This document shows, piece after piece, positions 44,362 to 53,787 of a stretch of DNA of 64,000 bases. Below the pieces are notes generated by a model. That model was given only the letters and a program-made list of their open reading frames with translations. It was not told where the DNA came from and ran no database searches. Each line of letters begins with the position of its first letter. Position 1 is the first letter of the stretch. The DNA is from Ectopseudomonas oleovorans. GTDB lineage: Bacteria > Pseudomonadota > Gammaproteobacteria > Pseudomonadales > Pseudomonadaceae. The stretch covers positions 1-64,000 of the forward strand of contig NZ_QASO01000098.1 in the NCBI RefSeq assembly GCF_003052605.1, read 5' to 3'. The position numbers and the translations under genes were made by a program.

Positions 44362-45119
44362 GAGCCGGCAACCTGATCCTGCTCGCCGCCCTCCTCGCCG
44401 CGGTGGTTGCCTCGTTCCTCTACTTGGGCATCGACCTCGGCGCCCTGGTCGCTGGCGACAGCCTGGCGCAGATGGGCAAGTACGCCAGCGGCTTCCTGCA
44501 GCCGGACTTCTCCGCCGCACACCTGCAGGCCATCGGCCGGGGCGCGCTGGAAACCCTGGCTATGTCCGCCATCGGCACCCTGCTCGCTGCCCTGCTTGGC
44601 CTGGCCCTGGCACTGCCGGCCGCCGGGCGCTTCGGCGGTGTCGCCCTGCACCTCACACGCCTGCTGCTCAACGCCCTGCGCGCCATCCCTGAGCTGGTAT
44701 GGGCGGCGCTGATGGTGCTGGCCGCCGGCCTCGGCCCCAACGCCGGCACCCTGGCCCTGGCCCTGCACACCGCCGGCGTGCTCGGCCGCCTGTTCGCCGA
44801 AGCGCTGGAAAACACCCCGCGCGAACCCGCCGACGCCATCCGCGAAAGCGGCGGCGGGCGCATGCTCGCCTTCTGCTACGGCACCCTGCCCGGCGTCTGG
44901 CCGCAACTGGTGGCGTATACGCTCTACCGCTGGGAGAACAACATCCGCATGGCCAGCGTGCTCGGCTTCGTCGGTGCCGGCGGCCTGGGGCAGATGCTCT
45001 ACGTGTCGCTCAGCCTGTTCCAGGAAGCGCAGGCGGCCACAGTGATCCTGGCCATGCTGGTGCTGGTGCTGGCGGTGGATGGCTTGAGTGGCTGGGCGCG
45101 GCAGCGCTGGGTGAGCTGA
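44358..45119 (+). CDS. ABC transporter permease, second PhnE-like subunit
   Basis: 253 aa, about six TM helices. Parallel in layout to the preceding permease: AIPELVWAALMVLAAGLGPNAGTLALALHTAGVLGRLFAEALE and [25 protein letters not shown]. Overlaps it by 4 bp (ATGA). Two different permeases suggest a heterodimeric channel. End of the operon; the truncated LysR gene comes in from the other strand right after it. Confidence 0.9.
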   Translation: MRAGNLILLAALLAAVVASFLYLGIDLGALVAGDSLAQMGKYASGFLQPDFSAAHLQAIGRGALETLAMSAIGTLLAALLGLALALPAAGRFGGVALHLTRLLLNALRAIPELVWAALMVLAAGLGPNAGTLALALHTAGVLGRLFAEALENTPREPADAIRESGGGRMLAFCYGTLPGVWPQLVAYTLYRWENNIRMASVLGFVGAGGLGQMLYVSLSLFQEAQAATVILAMLVLVLAVDGLSGWARQRWVS

Positions 45120-45149
45120 GCCGGCAGCGCGATATGGATATTTTGCTTA

Positions 45150-45705
45150 TCGCGCAACTCATCCGGGTGGCGCGGGCGCCCGACGCGGTCGAGAAAGGCG
45201 GGCGAGGCGCACACCACCGGGCGGATCTGCCCGACCTGCAACGCCGGGTGATCGCCCTCGGGCAGCGAGCCAATGCGCACGGCCACGTCGATGCCCTCCT
45301 CCATCATGTTCACCACGCGGTCGACCAGCAGCGCATTGACCTCCACGTCCGGGTGGGTGTCGAGATACTGGGCGATGCGCGGAATCAGGAACAGCTCGCC
45401 GAACATCACCGGCGCGGTCACGGTGAGTCGTCCACGCGGGCGCACGCTGCCACCGGCGGCCAGTTCCTCGGCCTCCTCCAGCTCCAGCAGGATGCGCCGG
45501 CAGTCCTCGACGTAGCGCTGGCCAGCCTCGGTCAGGCGCAGGCTGCGCGTGCTGCGGGCAGCAGCAGCGTGCCGAGGCGTGCCTCCAGCGCGGCGATGGC
45601 GCGAGTGACGCTGGGCGGCGAAATGCCCAGCAGCTTGGCGCCGCCGGCGAAGCTCTCGGCCTCGGTCACCGCCAGTAGCACCCTCATTTCCTGAAACCGA
45701 GCCAT
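45150..45705 (-). pseudogene. LysR-family regulator, frameshifted and truncated at the 3' end
   Basis: The N-terminal HTH is clear (MARFQEMRVLLAVTEAESFAGGAKLLGISPPSVTRAIAALEARLGT). At about 45550 one base is missing; coding continues in another frame as RSTRSLRLTEAGQRYVEDCRR, VRPRGRLTVTAPVMFGELFLIPRI, VAVRIGSLPEGDHPALQVGQIR, RHPDELRD. Homology then stops near 45150; about 100 residues of the effector domain are absent, and the frame runs antisense into the ABC permease gene. A deletion that joined this gene to the ABC operon fits best. Confidence 0.82.
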
Positions 45706-45726
45706 CGTCACCGCCTGGTTTTCTAT

Positions 45727-45893
45727 GGCTATGTCTGCGTTAAGTGTTGGGCGTTGGTACAAAAGCCCGTAGGGTGGGCCGGGCGGCGCTCCGCTTCAGC
45801 CCACCAACTGCGGTCAGCGTGGGCTAAAGCCCACCCTACAAGGCTCAGAGCCTTCCTAGAACCGCTTGGCAACAGCTAACGCAGACATAGCCC
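45727..45893. repeat. Inverted-repeat-bounded 167-bp segment
   Basis: GGCTATGTCTGCGTTA (45727-45742) is exactly complementary to 45878-45893; the similarity extends inwards over TGTTG with two mismatches. Inside lies a second palindrome (GTAGGGTGGGCCGGGCGGCG... and GTGGGCTAAAGCCCACCCTAC). No ORF. Resembles a small non-autonomous element or nested repeat, next to the LysR remnant. Confidence 0.6.
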
Positions 45894-45942
45894 TTTCTAT
45901 TGCATCGACACAGAGTAACCCAAGCAGAAGCGGCGCCAGGAC

Positions 45943-46563
45943 TCAGCGCCGGCTCAATGCCAGACGCGCGGCAAACAGAACGAAAATCAGCCCCGTGCTG
46001 CGATCCATCCACTTGATCACCGCCTCGCGCCGCAACCAGTGTTCGAGCGGCTGGGTGGCGCCGATCAGCAACAGCGCCCAGACCAGGCTGAGCGCCACGT
46101 GAATGCCGACCAGGCCGAACGTCCAGGCAATCAGTGACTGGCCCTGCGGGATGAACTGCGGCAGGAAGGACACATAGAAAATCCCCACCTTGGGGTTGAG
46201 CACGTTGCCCAGCAGACCGCGCAGGAACCAGTTGGCATCGGGTGTGCCGCTCGCCTGCGCGGGCGCCAGCGAGGTACGCGGGCGCAGCAGCATATTCAGC
46301 CCGAGCCAGGCCAGATAGGCCGCACCGCAATACTTGAGCAGGTTGTAGCCGAATTCGGAAACCGCCAGCAGCGCGCCGAGGCCGAAGGCCACCGCCGCGC
46401 CCCAGAGCAGGCAGCCGGCATTGATGCCCAGCGCCGCGCGAAACGCCTGCTGCCGGCCCTCGACCGCCGCGGTACGCAGCACCAGCGCCGTGTCGATCCC
46501 CGGCGTCAGGGTCAGCAGCGTGGCCGCCAAGGTGAAGGCGATCAGGTTTTCGGCAAAGGGCAT
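45943..46563 (-). CDS. LysE/RhtB-family amino-acid exporter
   Basis: 206 aa, about six TM helices: NLIAFTLAATLLTLTPGIDTALVLRTAAVEGRQQAFRAALGINAGCLLWGAAVAFGLGAL has the LysE signature TPGID and the G-x-x-x-G-x-x-x-G helix; GLLGNVLNPKVGIFYVSFLPQFI is the second conserved region. Exports amino acids or analogues. ATG at 46563 chosen, because the 16 upstream residues are not membrane-like. Confidence 0.88.
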   Translation of the reverse strand: MPFAENLIAFTLAATLLTLTPGIDTALVLRTAAVEGRQQAFRAALGINAGCLLWGAAVAFGLGALLAVSEFGYNLLKYCGAAYLAWLGLNMLLRPRTSLAPAQASGTPDANWFLRGLLGNVLNPKVGIFYVSFLPQFIPQGQSLIAWTFGLVGIHVALSLVWALLLIGATQPLEHWLRREAVIKWMDRSTGLIFVLFAARLALSRR

Positions 46564-46622
46564 CGTCAGGCACTCCAGTCGAAGGACAGAGCGCAAGTAT
46601 AAACAGCGCACCGTTCAAACCG

Positions 46623-46747
46623 TAGGGTGCGCCACGCGCACCGCCAACTACCGGTAAACCACCCGGTGCGAATCGCGGCTGAAACCGCTCCTACGGTATT
46701 CACCGCACCGTAGGAGCGGCTGGGCGGCATTCCGCTTCAGCCGCGAT
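46623..46747. repeat. REP-type repeats between lysE and pap
   Basis: GTAGGGTGCGCCACGCGCACC, then AATCGCGGCTGAAACCGCTCCTACG and CCGTAGGAGCGGCTGGGCGGC...TCAGCCGCGATT in opposite orientations, forming a large hairpin. Confidence 0.65.
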
Positions 46748-46754
46748 TAACGCT

Positions 46755-48242
46755 TCAATCCTTGGCGAACGCCGCCTCGATGGCCTCGTTGATGGTGCGC
46801 AGTACCTTGACCCGGGCGAAGCGCTTGTCATTGGCCTCGATCAGCGTCCAGGGCGCGATCTCGGTGCTGGTACGGTCGACCATGTCGCCTACCGCATCGA
46901 CGTAGTCGTCCCACTTTTCACGGTTGCGCCAATCCTCTTCGGTGATCTTGAAGCGCTTGAAGGGGATCTGCTCGCGCTCCTTGAAACGCTTCAGCTGCGT
47001 CTGCTGATCGATGGCCAGCCAGAACTTCACCAGGATCACCCCGGCGTTGGTCAGCTCCTCCTCGAAATCGTTGATCTCGCCGTAGGCGCGCAGCCAGTCG
47101 GCCTGGCTGCAGAAGCCCTCGACCCGCTCCACCAGCACACGGCCATACCAGCTGCGGTCGAAGATGGTGAACTTGCCGCGTGCCGGAATGTGTCGCCAGA
47201 AGCGCCACAGATAGGGCTGGGCACGTTCTTCCTCGGTCGGCGCCGCCACCGGCACGATGCGGTACTGACGCGGATCGAGGGCGCCGGTGACGCGGCGGAT
47301 GGCACCTCCCTTGCCAGCGGCATCGTTACCCTCGAATGCCGCGATCAGGGCGTGCTTGCGCATGCGCTTGTCGCGCATCAGGCCCGATAGGCGCGCCTGC
47401 TCGGTGGTCAGCTGTTCCTTGTACTCGTCCTTGCTCAGTGCCTGGGTCATGTCCAGGCTGGCCAGCAAACCGCGATTGTCCAGACTGGAAACCAGCGGCG
47501 CGGCATGCGGTTGCAGCCGGGTGCGCTGTGGGTTGGCCAATGCCGCCTGCAAGCCTTCGAGCAGGATGCGCCCGACGGTGAGACTGCGGTAATAGTGATC
47601 GACGCCCTCGACTACATACCAGGGCGCGTAATCGCGGCTGGTGCGGCGCAGCACGCGCTCGCCGTAGCGCACGAACTTGTCGTAGGTCTTCGATTGCTGC
47701 CAGTCCAGCGGGCTGATGCGCCAACTGTGCAACGGGTCGTCCTTGAGCGCTTCGAGGCGCGCCTTCATGTGTTTCTTGGACAGGTGGAACCAGAACTTGA
47801 AGATCAGTGCGCCCTCGTCGCAGAGCATGCGTTCCAGACGCTCGGCACCGTCGATGGCCTGATCCAGCACCGCGTCCTTGAACTTGCCGTGCACCCGCCC
47901 CTGCAACATCTGGCTGTACCAGTTGCCGAAGAACACGCCCATGCGTCCCTTGGGCGGCAGCTGGCGCCAGTAGCGCCAGGCCGGCGGTCGTGCCAGCTCT
48001 TCGTCGGTCTGTATATCGAAGGTGCTGACCTGGATCAGCCGTGGGTCCATCCACTCGTTGAGCAGTTTCACCGTCTCGCCCTTGCCGGCGCCCTCGATGC
48101 CGTTGATCAATACGATCACCGGAAAACGCGCCTGCTGCTTGAGCTCGTACTGCGCTTCCAGCAGCGCCTCACGCAACGCCGGTTCTTCGGCCTCGAACGT
48201 GGCCTTGTCGATACTGCGGCCGATTTCGGCGGTCTCGAACAT
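46755..48242 (-). CDS. pap: Polyphosphate:AMP phosphotransferase (class II PPK2)
   Basis: 495 aa with two fused PPK2 domains. Domain 1 (about 1-225): GIEGAGKGETVKLLNEWMDPR (Walker A), YWRQLPPKGRMGVFFGNWYS. Domain 2 (about 265-495): AAFEGNDAAGKGGAIRRV, RFWRHIPARGKFTIFDRSWYGRVLVERVEGF. Matches the P. aeruginosa enzyme in length (about 496 aa) and two-domain layout; it phosphorylates AMP to ADP with polyphosphate. Cytosolic. Confidence 0.93.
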   Translation of the reverse strand: MFETAEIGRSIDKATFEAEEPALREALLEAQYELKQQARFPVIVLINGIEGAGKGETVKLLNEWMDPRLIQVSTFDIQTDEELARPPAWRYWRQLPPKGRMGVFFGNWYSQMLQGRVHGKFKDAVLDQAIDGAERLERMLCDEGALIFKFWFHLSKKHMKARLEALKDDPLHSWRISPLDWQQSKTYDKFVRYGERVLRRTSRDYAPWYVVEGVDHYYRSLTVGRILLEGLQAALANPQRTRLQPHAAPLVSSLDNRGLLASLDMTQALSKDEYKEQLTTEQARLSGLMRDKRMRKHALIAAFEGNDAAGKGGAIRRVTGALDPRQYRIVPVAAPTEEERAQPYLWRFWRHIPARGKFTIFDRSWYGRVLVERVEGFCSQADWLRAYGEINDFEEELTNAGVILVKFWLAIDQQTQLKRFKEREQIPFKRFKITEEDWRNREKWDDYVDAVGDMVDRTSTEIAPWTLIEANDKRFARVKVLRTINEAIEAAFAKD

Positions 48243-48376
48243 AAAGCAACCTCCCTGGAATCATCTTCACAGCCTAACGGAACATCCAACACTTTGCCCG
48301 CCGACACGCTGCCTTGTTCCAGCGCCACGACACCTGTGCACGGTAGAATCGCCGCACGACCCAGCGGAACCCAGCC

Positions 48377-50353
48377 ATGTCAGACACCCATCACGCCCAG
48401 CTCGACTGGGACGAGCGCGGCCAGCCTCTGTCGCGCAGCTACGGCGACATCTATTTCTCCCAGGAAAACGGCCTGGAAGAGACGCGCTACGTCTTCCTCG
48501 CCAACAACGATCTGGCGGCGCGCTTCGCCGCTCTCGCCGACGGTGAATGCCTGAACATCGGCGAAACGGGTTTCGGCACCGGGCTGAATTTCCTCTGCGC
48601 CTGGCAGTTGTTCGAGCAGCAGGCACCCGCTGGCGCGCGTCTGCACTTCGTCAGTGTCGAAAAATATCCGCTGCATCACGACGACCTGCAGCGCGCCCTG
48701 GCCCTGTGGCCGGAGCTGGCACCGTTCAGCACAGAACTGCTGGCGCAGTACCGCGCCATTCACCCCGGGTTCCAGCGCCTGTTGTTGGCGGGTGGTCGGG
48801 TGGTGCTGACATTGTTGATCGGCGACGTGATGGCGCAATTGCCGCAGTTGGATGCGCGCATCGACGCCTGGTTTCTCGACGGCTTCAACCCGGCGAAGAA
48901 CCCTGAAATGTGGACGCCCGAGCTGTTCGCCGAACTGGCGCGACTGTCGGCCCCCGGCACAACCATCGGTACATTTTCCAGCGCCGGCCGGGTACGGCGC
49001 GCACTGAATGAAGCCGGCTTCAAGATGACACGCGTGCCAGGCCTGGGCAAAAAATGGGAAGTGGCTAAAGGGCAGTTCATCGGTGAGCCGCAAACCGTCG
49101 GCAAGCCCTGGTTCGCCCGCCCCGCTCGCCTTGCTCAGGAAAAACACGCGGTGGTGATCGGCGCTGGTCTGGCCGGCTGCGCCACTGCCGCCAGCCTGGC
49201 CGCGCGCGGCTGGCGAGTGAGCCTGCTGGAGCGTCACGCGGCGGTTGCCTGCGAGGCCTCGGGCAACCCGCAGGGCGTGCTCTACCTCAAGCTCTCGGCC
49301 CATGGCACCGCGCTGTCACAGTTGATCGTCGCCGGCTTCGGTCATACCCGCCGGCTGCTCGAGCGCCTGCAGCGCGGTGCCGACTGGGACGCCTGCGGCG
49401 TGCTGCAACTGGCCTTCGATGACAAGGAAGCCGCGCGCCAGGGCAAGCTGGCCGCCGCCTTCCCTGCCGATCTGCTGCATTCCGTTGGGCGCGAGCAGGC
49501 CGAAGCGCTGGCCGGTATCGGCCTACCGGCTGGCGGTCTGTTCTACCCCGACGCCGGCTGGGTACACCCACCGGCGCTGTGCCGGCAACTGGTGCAACAC
49601 CCATTGATCGAACTGCGCCCCTACCAGGAGGCGCTGAGTCTGAGCCGGCAGGATGCCCACTGGCGCGTCGACGGGCCGAGCGGCACACTGGTCGAGGCGC
49701 CGGTGCTGGTACTGGCCTGCGCCGCCGAAATCGGCCGCCTGTTGCCGGATGCGAACCTGCCGCTCAAGCGTATCCGTGGGCAGATCAGCCGCCTGCCGGC
49801 CAACTCACTCAGCCGTCAACTGCGCACCGTGGTCTGCGCCGAAGGCTATGTCGCGCCGCCGCGCGACGGTGAACACACCCTGGGCGCCAGTTTCGACTTC
49901 CACAGCGACGAGCTCACACCCAGTGTGGCCGAGCATGCCGGCAACCTGGAGCTGCTGCGGGAAATTTCCACGGATCTCGCCGAACGCCTGGACGCACAGA
50001 CACTCGACCCGGCGACGCTGGAAGGCCGCGCCGCGTTCCGCTGCACCAGCCCGGACTACCTGCCGATAGTCGGGCCGCTGGCCGATGCCGAGGCTTTTGC
50101 CGAGACCTATGCGGTACTGGCCAAGGATGCCCGCCAGGTACCGGACGCACCCTGCCCCTGGCTGCCGGGCCTGTACATCAACAGCGGCCACGGCTCACGC
50201 GGTTTGATCACCGCGCCACTGTCGGGCGAGCTGATCGCCGCCTGGCTGGAGGACGAGCCGCTGCCCGTGCCACGCGAGGTGGCCGAGGCCTGTCATCCCA
50301 ATCGCTTCATGCTGCGCACGTTGATTCGCGGGAGTGGATCACCCAGGCAGTGA
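48377..50353 (+). CDS. mnmC: Bifunctional tRNA mnm5s2U biosynthesis protein MnmC
   Basis: 658 aa. N-terminal methyltransferase domain (SYGDIYFSQENGLEETRYVFL, LNIGETGFGTGLNFLCAW for SAM, DAWFLDGFNPAKNPEMW) and C-terminal FAD oxidoreductase (HAVVIGAGLAGCATAASLAARGW, PQGVLYLKLS, YINSGHGSRGLITAPLSGEL). Converts cmnm5U34 to nm5U and then to mnm5U in certain tRNAs. Single gene, divergent from pap. Confidence 0.95.
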   Translation: MSDTHHAQLDWDERGQPLSRSYGDIYFSQENGLEETRYVFLANNDLAARFAALADGECLNIGETGFGTGLNFLCAWQLFEQQAPAGARLHFVSVEKYPLHHDDLQRALALWPELAPFSTELLAQYRAIHPGFQRLLLAGGRVVLTLLIGDVMAQLPQLDARIDAWFLDGFNPAKNPEMWTPELFAELARLSAPGTTIGTFSSAGRVRRALNEAGFKMTRVPGLGKKWEVAKGQFIGEPQTVGKPWFARPARLAQEKHAVVIGAGLAGCATAASLAARGWRVSLLERHAAVACEASGNPQGVLYLKLSAHGTALSQLIVAGFGHTRRLLERLQRGADWDACGVLQLAFDDKEAARQGKLAAAFPADLLHSVGREQAEALAGIGLPAGGLFYPDAGWVHPPALCRQLVQHPLIELRPYQEALSLSRQDAHWRVDGPSGTLVEAPVLVLACAAEIGRLLPDANLPLKRIRGQISRLPANSLSRQLRTVVCAEGYVAPPRDGEHTLGASFDFHSDELTPSVAEHAGNLELLREISTDLAERLDAQTLDPATLEGRAAFRCTSPDYLPIVGPLADAEAFAETYAVLAKDARQVPDAPCPWLPGLYINSGHGSRGLITAPLSGELIAAWLEDEPLPVPREVAEACHPNRFMLRTLIRGSGSPRQ

Positions 50354-50504
50354 TGTAGGGCGTACTCGGCTTTGGCTTTCTGCGTCGCTCTACCTCCTAG
50401 CAGTACGCCGTTTTCAGGCTTGGCATGGATCGGCGGACTGTTCGCTTCGCTACGCGCGGCCGGCATTCCCGCCCTACGACGAGCACCCAGCATTTCGATC
50501 GCCC

Positions 50505-51398
50505 CTATGCCCTGGCCTCGGCAAGCACCGGCTTCGGCTTACGAAACACCAACACGTTGCCCAGCATCACCAGGCCCAGGCCGAGCAGCGCCGGGGCCGT
50601 CCATTGGTAGCCCTCAAGGAATACCGAGATGTTCAGCGCCACCACCGGGAACAGTACCGTGCAGTAGGCCGCGCGCTCCGGGCCCATGCGCCCGACCAGG
50701 GTCAGGTAGGCGGTAAAGCCGATCACCGAGCCCGGAATCGCCAGATACAGCAACGAGCCGACGTAGTGCGCGCTCCACTCGAAGGCGAACGGCGTGCCGC
50801 TGACCAGGCAGATACCCACCAGCATCAGCGCGCCATAGAGCATGCCCCAGGCGTTGGTGGTCAGCGGCTTGAGCCCGGCCCTCTGCTGCAGGCTGGAGAG
50901 CATATTGCCGGCAGAGAAGAACAGCGTGCCGAGCAGCGCCAGGCCGATGCCCAGCAGGCTTTCGCGGCTGGCCTCATGCCCGGCCAGCTCCGGCCTGAAC
51001 AGTAAGCCCAGACCGACCAGCCCCAACGCGCCACCGAGCAGCACGTTGGCGCCAATGCGCTGCTTGAAGAACAGCCTTGCATTGATCGCGTTCCACAGGG
51101 TGGCGGTGGAGAAGATCACGGCGATCAGGCCACTGGGTATCCACTGGCTGGCGGTGTAGAAACACAGGAAGTTGAGGCAGAACAGGCACAGCCCCTGCAC
51201 CAGGCAGATGCCCTGGCCACGGCGATCCAGCGGTTGCAGGCGGCCGCTGAACCAGAGCATGGCGAACAGCACCGCCGAGGCCAGCGCGAAGCGATAGGCG
51301 ATGGAAGCGGCAACGGCCACCTCGCCCATCTGAAATTTGATGGCGATCCAGGTCGTACCCCAGATCAGTACGGTCAGCAGGTAAAGCGACAGGTTCAT
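50505..51398 (-). CDS. EamA-family DMT transporter
   Basis: 297 aa, about ten TM helices in two EamA repeats: LYLLTVLIWGTTWIAIKFQMGEV, SQWIPSGLIAVIFSTATLWNAIN and GMLYGALMLVGICLVSG, AIPGSVIGFTAYLTLVGRMGPERAAYCTVLFPVVAL. Different subtype from the EamA at 24.1 kb. Substrate unknown. ATG at 51398 starts the first helix; the longer reading adds 23 unrelated residues. Confidence 0.85.
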   Translation of the reverse strand: MNLSLYLLTVLIWGTTWIAIKFQMGEVAVAASIAYRFALASAVLFAMLWFSGRLQPLDRRGQGICLVQGLCLFCLNFLCFYTASQWIPSGLIAVIFSTATLWNAINARLFFKQRIGANVLLGGALGLVGLGLLFRPELAGHEASRESLLGIGLALLGTLFFSAGNMLSSLQQRAGLKPLTTNAWGMLYGALMLVGICLVSGTPFAFEWSAHYVGSLLYLAIPGSVIGFTAYLTLVGRMGPERAAYCTVLFPVVALNISVFLEGYQWTAPALLGLGLVMLGNVLVFRKPKPVLAEARA

Positions 51399-51547
51399 CG
51401 AGTATCTCCCAAGACTGAGCACAGTCTGGAAGCGATACTCGTCGGGCGCTTGCACAAAGTTGCGCATTTATCGCTGCGCCATCACTGCCTGCCATCGCGC
51501 TGCAGGCTTTATCATGCGGGCTTTATCCATCAGGTCATTCTCAACGC

Positions 51548-53434
51548 ATGCTTTCTGCTGTCGCGCGCTACAAACAATTGCTGTCCAGCGCCCTCGCCCG
51601 CTACTTCCCTCACACCACCGCCTACCTGCGTGCCGAGCGCGAAGCCGCGCAGCCACGTAAACCTGCACGCAAGCAAAGTAAGAAGAAGTCCACTGGCGAC
51701 AAGAAAGCCAGCGGCCGCAAGACTGACAGCGGTAAACCTGGCCCTGCCGGCATCTACCCTGCCACCCGGTTGAAGGTCGAAGACGCTCAGGTACAGGCGA
51801 TGCGCGAACGCGTGGCGCAGGCGGTGAACGCCAGGCTGATCGGCGCACCGTCGGACGAACAATGGGCGATGATCCTCTGCCGTGCGCCGCTGGCACGCAT
51901 CTTCGCCGGCGCCGGCTCGGGCAAGTCGAGCACGCTGGTACTGCGTGTGGTGTTCCTGCTCTGTCACCTGGAGGTCGACCCCAAGCGCCTGACGGTGATC
52001 TCCTTCACCAACGCCTCCTGCCACGAACTGCGCGAGCGCCTGCAACGCCTGCTCGACTTCTGGCACTACCCGCACGATGCACGCCAGTGCGTGCGCACCT
52101 TCCATGCGGCCATGGCCACGCTGGCCAAGGAACAGCTGGGCAACCCGCGCTGGTTCGAGCAACTGGACGAACCCGGCGAGGAGCCGGACAACCCGCTCAC
52201 TGGCGGGCGCCTGCGCCCCGCGCAGCAGCGCCTGCTCAAGCAGGCCTACCAGAACGCCTACGCCGAGGACGCACGCTTTCGCGCCCTGACTCACCGCCTG
52301 CTCAAGTTACCGGCCCCAGAAGAGCCGCCCAAGGGCAAAGCCAAGGCGCCCCTGGATGCCTGCAAGTTGCCTGGCGAATTCGCCGCCCTGCCGCTGTTCG
52401 AACTGCTGCACGGGCAGATCGACTTCGCCGAGAGCCTGGGGATTCGCCTCGACCGTCTGGAGGTGAAAGCCCTCGATTGCGCGCCCCGCGAACGCGACTT
52501 CATCGAGGCCATGCAGCGTTTCCACCAGCACTTCAACGCCCTGTTGCAAGGCCAGGGGTTGATCAGTTTCAACGGCGCTTTTGCGCAGCTGAGCGAGCGG
52601 CTGAGCAGCGACGGCGGCAAATCCGGCCCGGCCCTGCTCGCCCTGAGCCACCTGCTGATCGACGAATTCCAGGACATCTCACCGCAGATCGTGCTGTGGC
52701 TGCAGGCCGTGCATCGCCGCCTGCATGCGGCGGGCGAACGCATCAGCCTGATGGCCATCGGCGACGACTGGCAGTCGATCTACGGTTGGCGCGGCAGCTC
52801 GCCGGAGCTGTTCATCGATTTCGACCGCCACTTCCCCAGCCGTGGCCGCAGCAAGAGCAGCACCCTGCTGCTGGGCACCAACTACCGCAGCATCGAGCCG
52901 GTGATCCGCGATGGCGAGAAGGTGCTGGCCGAGGTACACAGCAAGCAGGCCAAGACCTGCATAGCGGCCAAGGCAATGCAACCGGGCGACCATGGCGTCA
53001 AGCTGATCCAGCGCTTCGACCTGGCCAGCGGCCTGCCGGCGCTGCTCCAGGAAATTACCGCGCAGTGCCAACACGTCAGCCAGCGCCCCAATGCAGATCG
53101 CACCGCCGTGCTGCTGCTCAGCCGGCGCAACGAGCCTCTGCAGCAGGTGCGCGCGCAGTTGGACAAGACGCTGCCGGTCAGAGCCATGACCATCCACCGC
53201 GCCAAGGGCCTGCAGGCCGAAGTGGCGATCATCCTCGACGACTGCCTGCCGGCGGATAAGCACCCGCTGCGCAACGCGCTCTACGCCCAGTGCGGTTTCT
53301 TCGCCGGCAGCTACGACCAGGCCATGCAGGACGAAGCCCGGCGCCTGGCCTACGTCGCCATCACCCGTGGCGTAAGCCGGGTGCTGTGGTACACGCGCAA
53401 GGCGCAGGGTGCGACGCAGTGCCTGGCCAGCTAG
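51548..53434 (+). CDS. UvrD/Rep-type superfamily 1 DNA helicase
   Basis: 628 aa. A strongly basic N-terminal stretch (residues about 33-65, Lys/Arg-rich) precedes the helicase. Motif I FAGAGSGKSSTL, Ia ISFTNASCHELRERL, II LLIDEFQDISP, III AIGDDWQSIYGWRGS, IV LGTNYRS, V MTIHRAKGLQAEVAII, VI RRLAYVAITRG. Shorter than UvrD or Rep (about 670-720 aa), with a large 1B insertion. Likely a DNA-repair helicase; the partner is not visible. Starts divergently 149 bp from the EamA gene. Confidence 0.9.
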   Translation: MLSAVARYKQLLSSALARYFPHTTAYLRAEREAAQPRKPARKQSKKKSTGDKKASGRKTDSGKPGPAGIYPATRLKVEDAQVQAMRERVAQAVNARLIGAPSDEQWAMILCRAPLARIFAGAGSGKSSTLVLRVVFLLCHLEVDPKRLTVISFTNASCHELRERLQRLLDFWHYPHDARQCVRTFHAAMATLAKEQLGNPRWFEQLDEPGEEPDNPLTGGRLRPAQQRLLKQAYQNAYAEDARFRALTHRLLKLPAPEEPPKGKAKAPLDACKLPGEFAALPLFELLHGQIDFAESLGIRLDRLEVKALDCAPRERDFIEAMQRFHQHFNALLQGQGLISFNGAFAQLSERLSSDGGKSGPALLALSHLLIDEFQDISPQIVLWLQAVHRRLHAAGERISLMAIGDDWQSIYGWRGSSPELFIDFDRHFPSRGRSKSSTLLLGTNYRSIEPVIRDGEKVLAEVHSKQAKTCIAAKAMQPGDHGVKLIQRFDLASGLPALLQEITAQCQHVSQRPNADRTAVLLLSRRNEPLQQVRAQLDKTLPVRAMTIHRAKGLQAEVAIILDDCLPADKHPLRNALYAQCGFFAGSYDQAMQDEARRLAYVAITRGVSRVLWYTRKAQGATQCLAS

Positions 53435-53787
53435 AACGCCCGGCGAATACTCCGCTCCCTTAAAGCTAACAAAGCAGCCAGGCGTAGGAGCCCCGCCTCG
53501 AGGCGAAGCTTTTCAGGTCAGCGCCACGCTTAAAACGCTGGGGCTAGGCGATTGATCGGGCTCTGGTTATGACCCGGTACTTTCTACAGGCAACAAAAAA
53601 CCCGCCGAAGCGGGTTTCCTCCCAACCATCCGATATCCTGTCGGTAGCCATTCCTGGCTTGGTCATCGTCCTTGATCCTCAGCGCTCCATCGCTGCAGGG
53701 GATGCGTGTAGATTAGTGATCGGCCCGCACGGGCAACAGTGGCGGTTGCCGTTATCGCCTGTAAGACATTCGCCATAGACGACTGCT
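53435..53787. other. Intergenic region between helicase and cytochrome b561 genes
   Basis: No gene supported. Holds a REP-like repeat (GTAGGAGCCCCGCCTCGAGGCGAAGCTT at 53484-53511) and the terminator listed at 53591-53617. A 69-codon ORF (53569-53778) crosses the terminator and is not credible. Confidence 0.6.
53591..53617 (-). terminator. Rho-independent terminator of the cytochrome b561 gene
   Basis: AAACCCGC and GCGGGTTT form an 8-bp stem around a CGAA loop (53598-53617). On the minus strand the stem is followed by TTTTTTGTTG. Confidence 0.8.

Noticed and set aside
45727-45893. Integron attC site
   Set aside because: GTTAAGT resembles a core site, but the partner sequence and order do not fit RYYYAAC...GTTRRRY, and no integrase or cassettes are present.
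53569-53778. 69-codon ORF downstream of the helicase
   Set aside because: It crosses a rho-independent terminator and lacks coding character.
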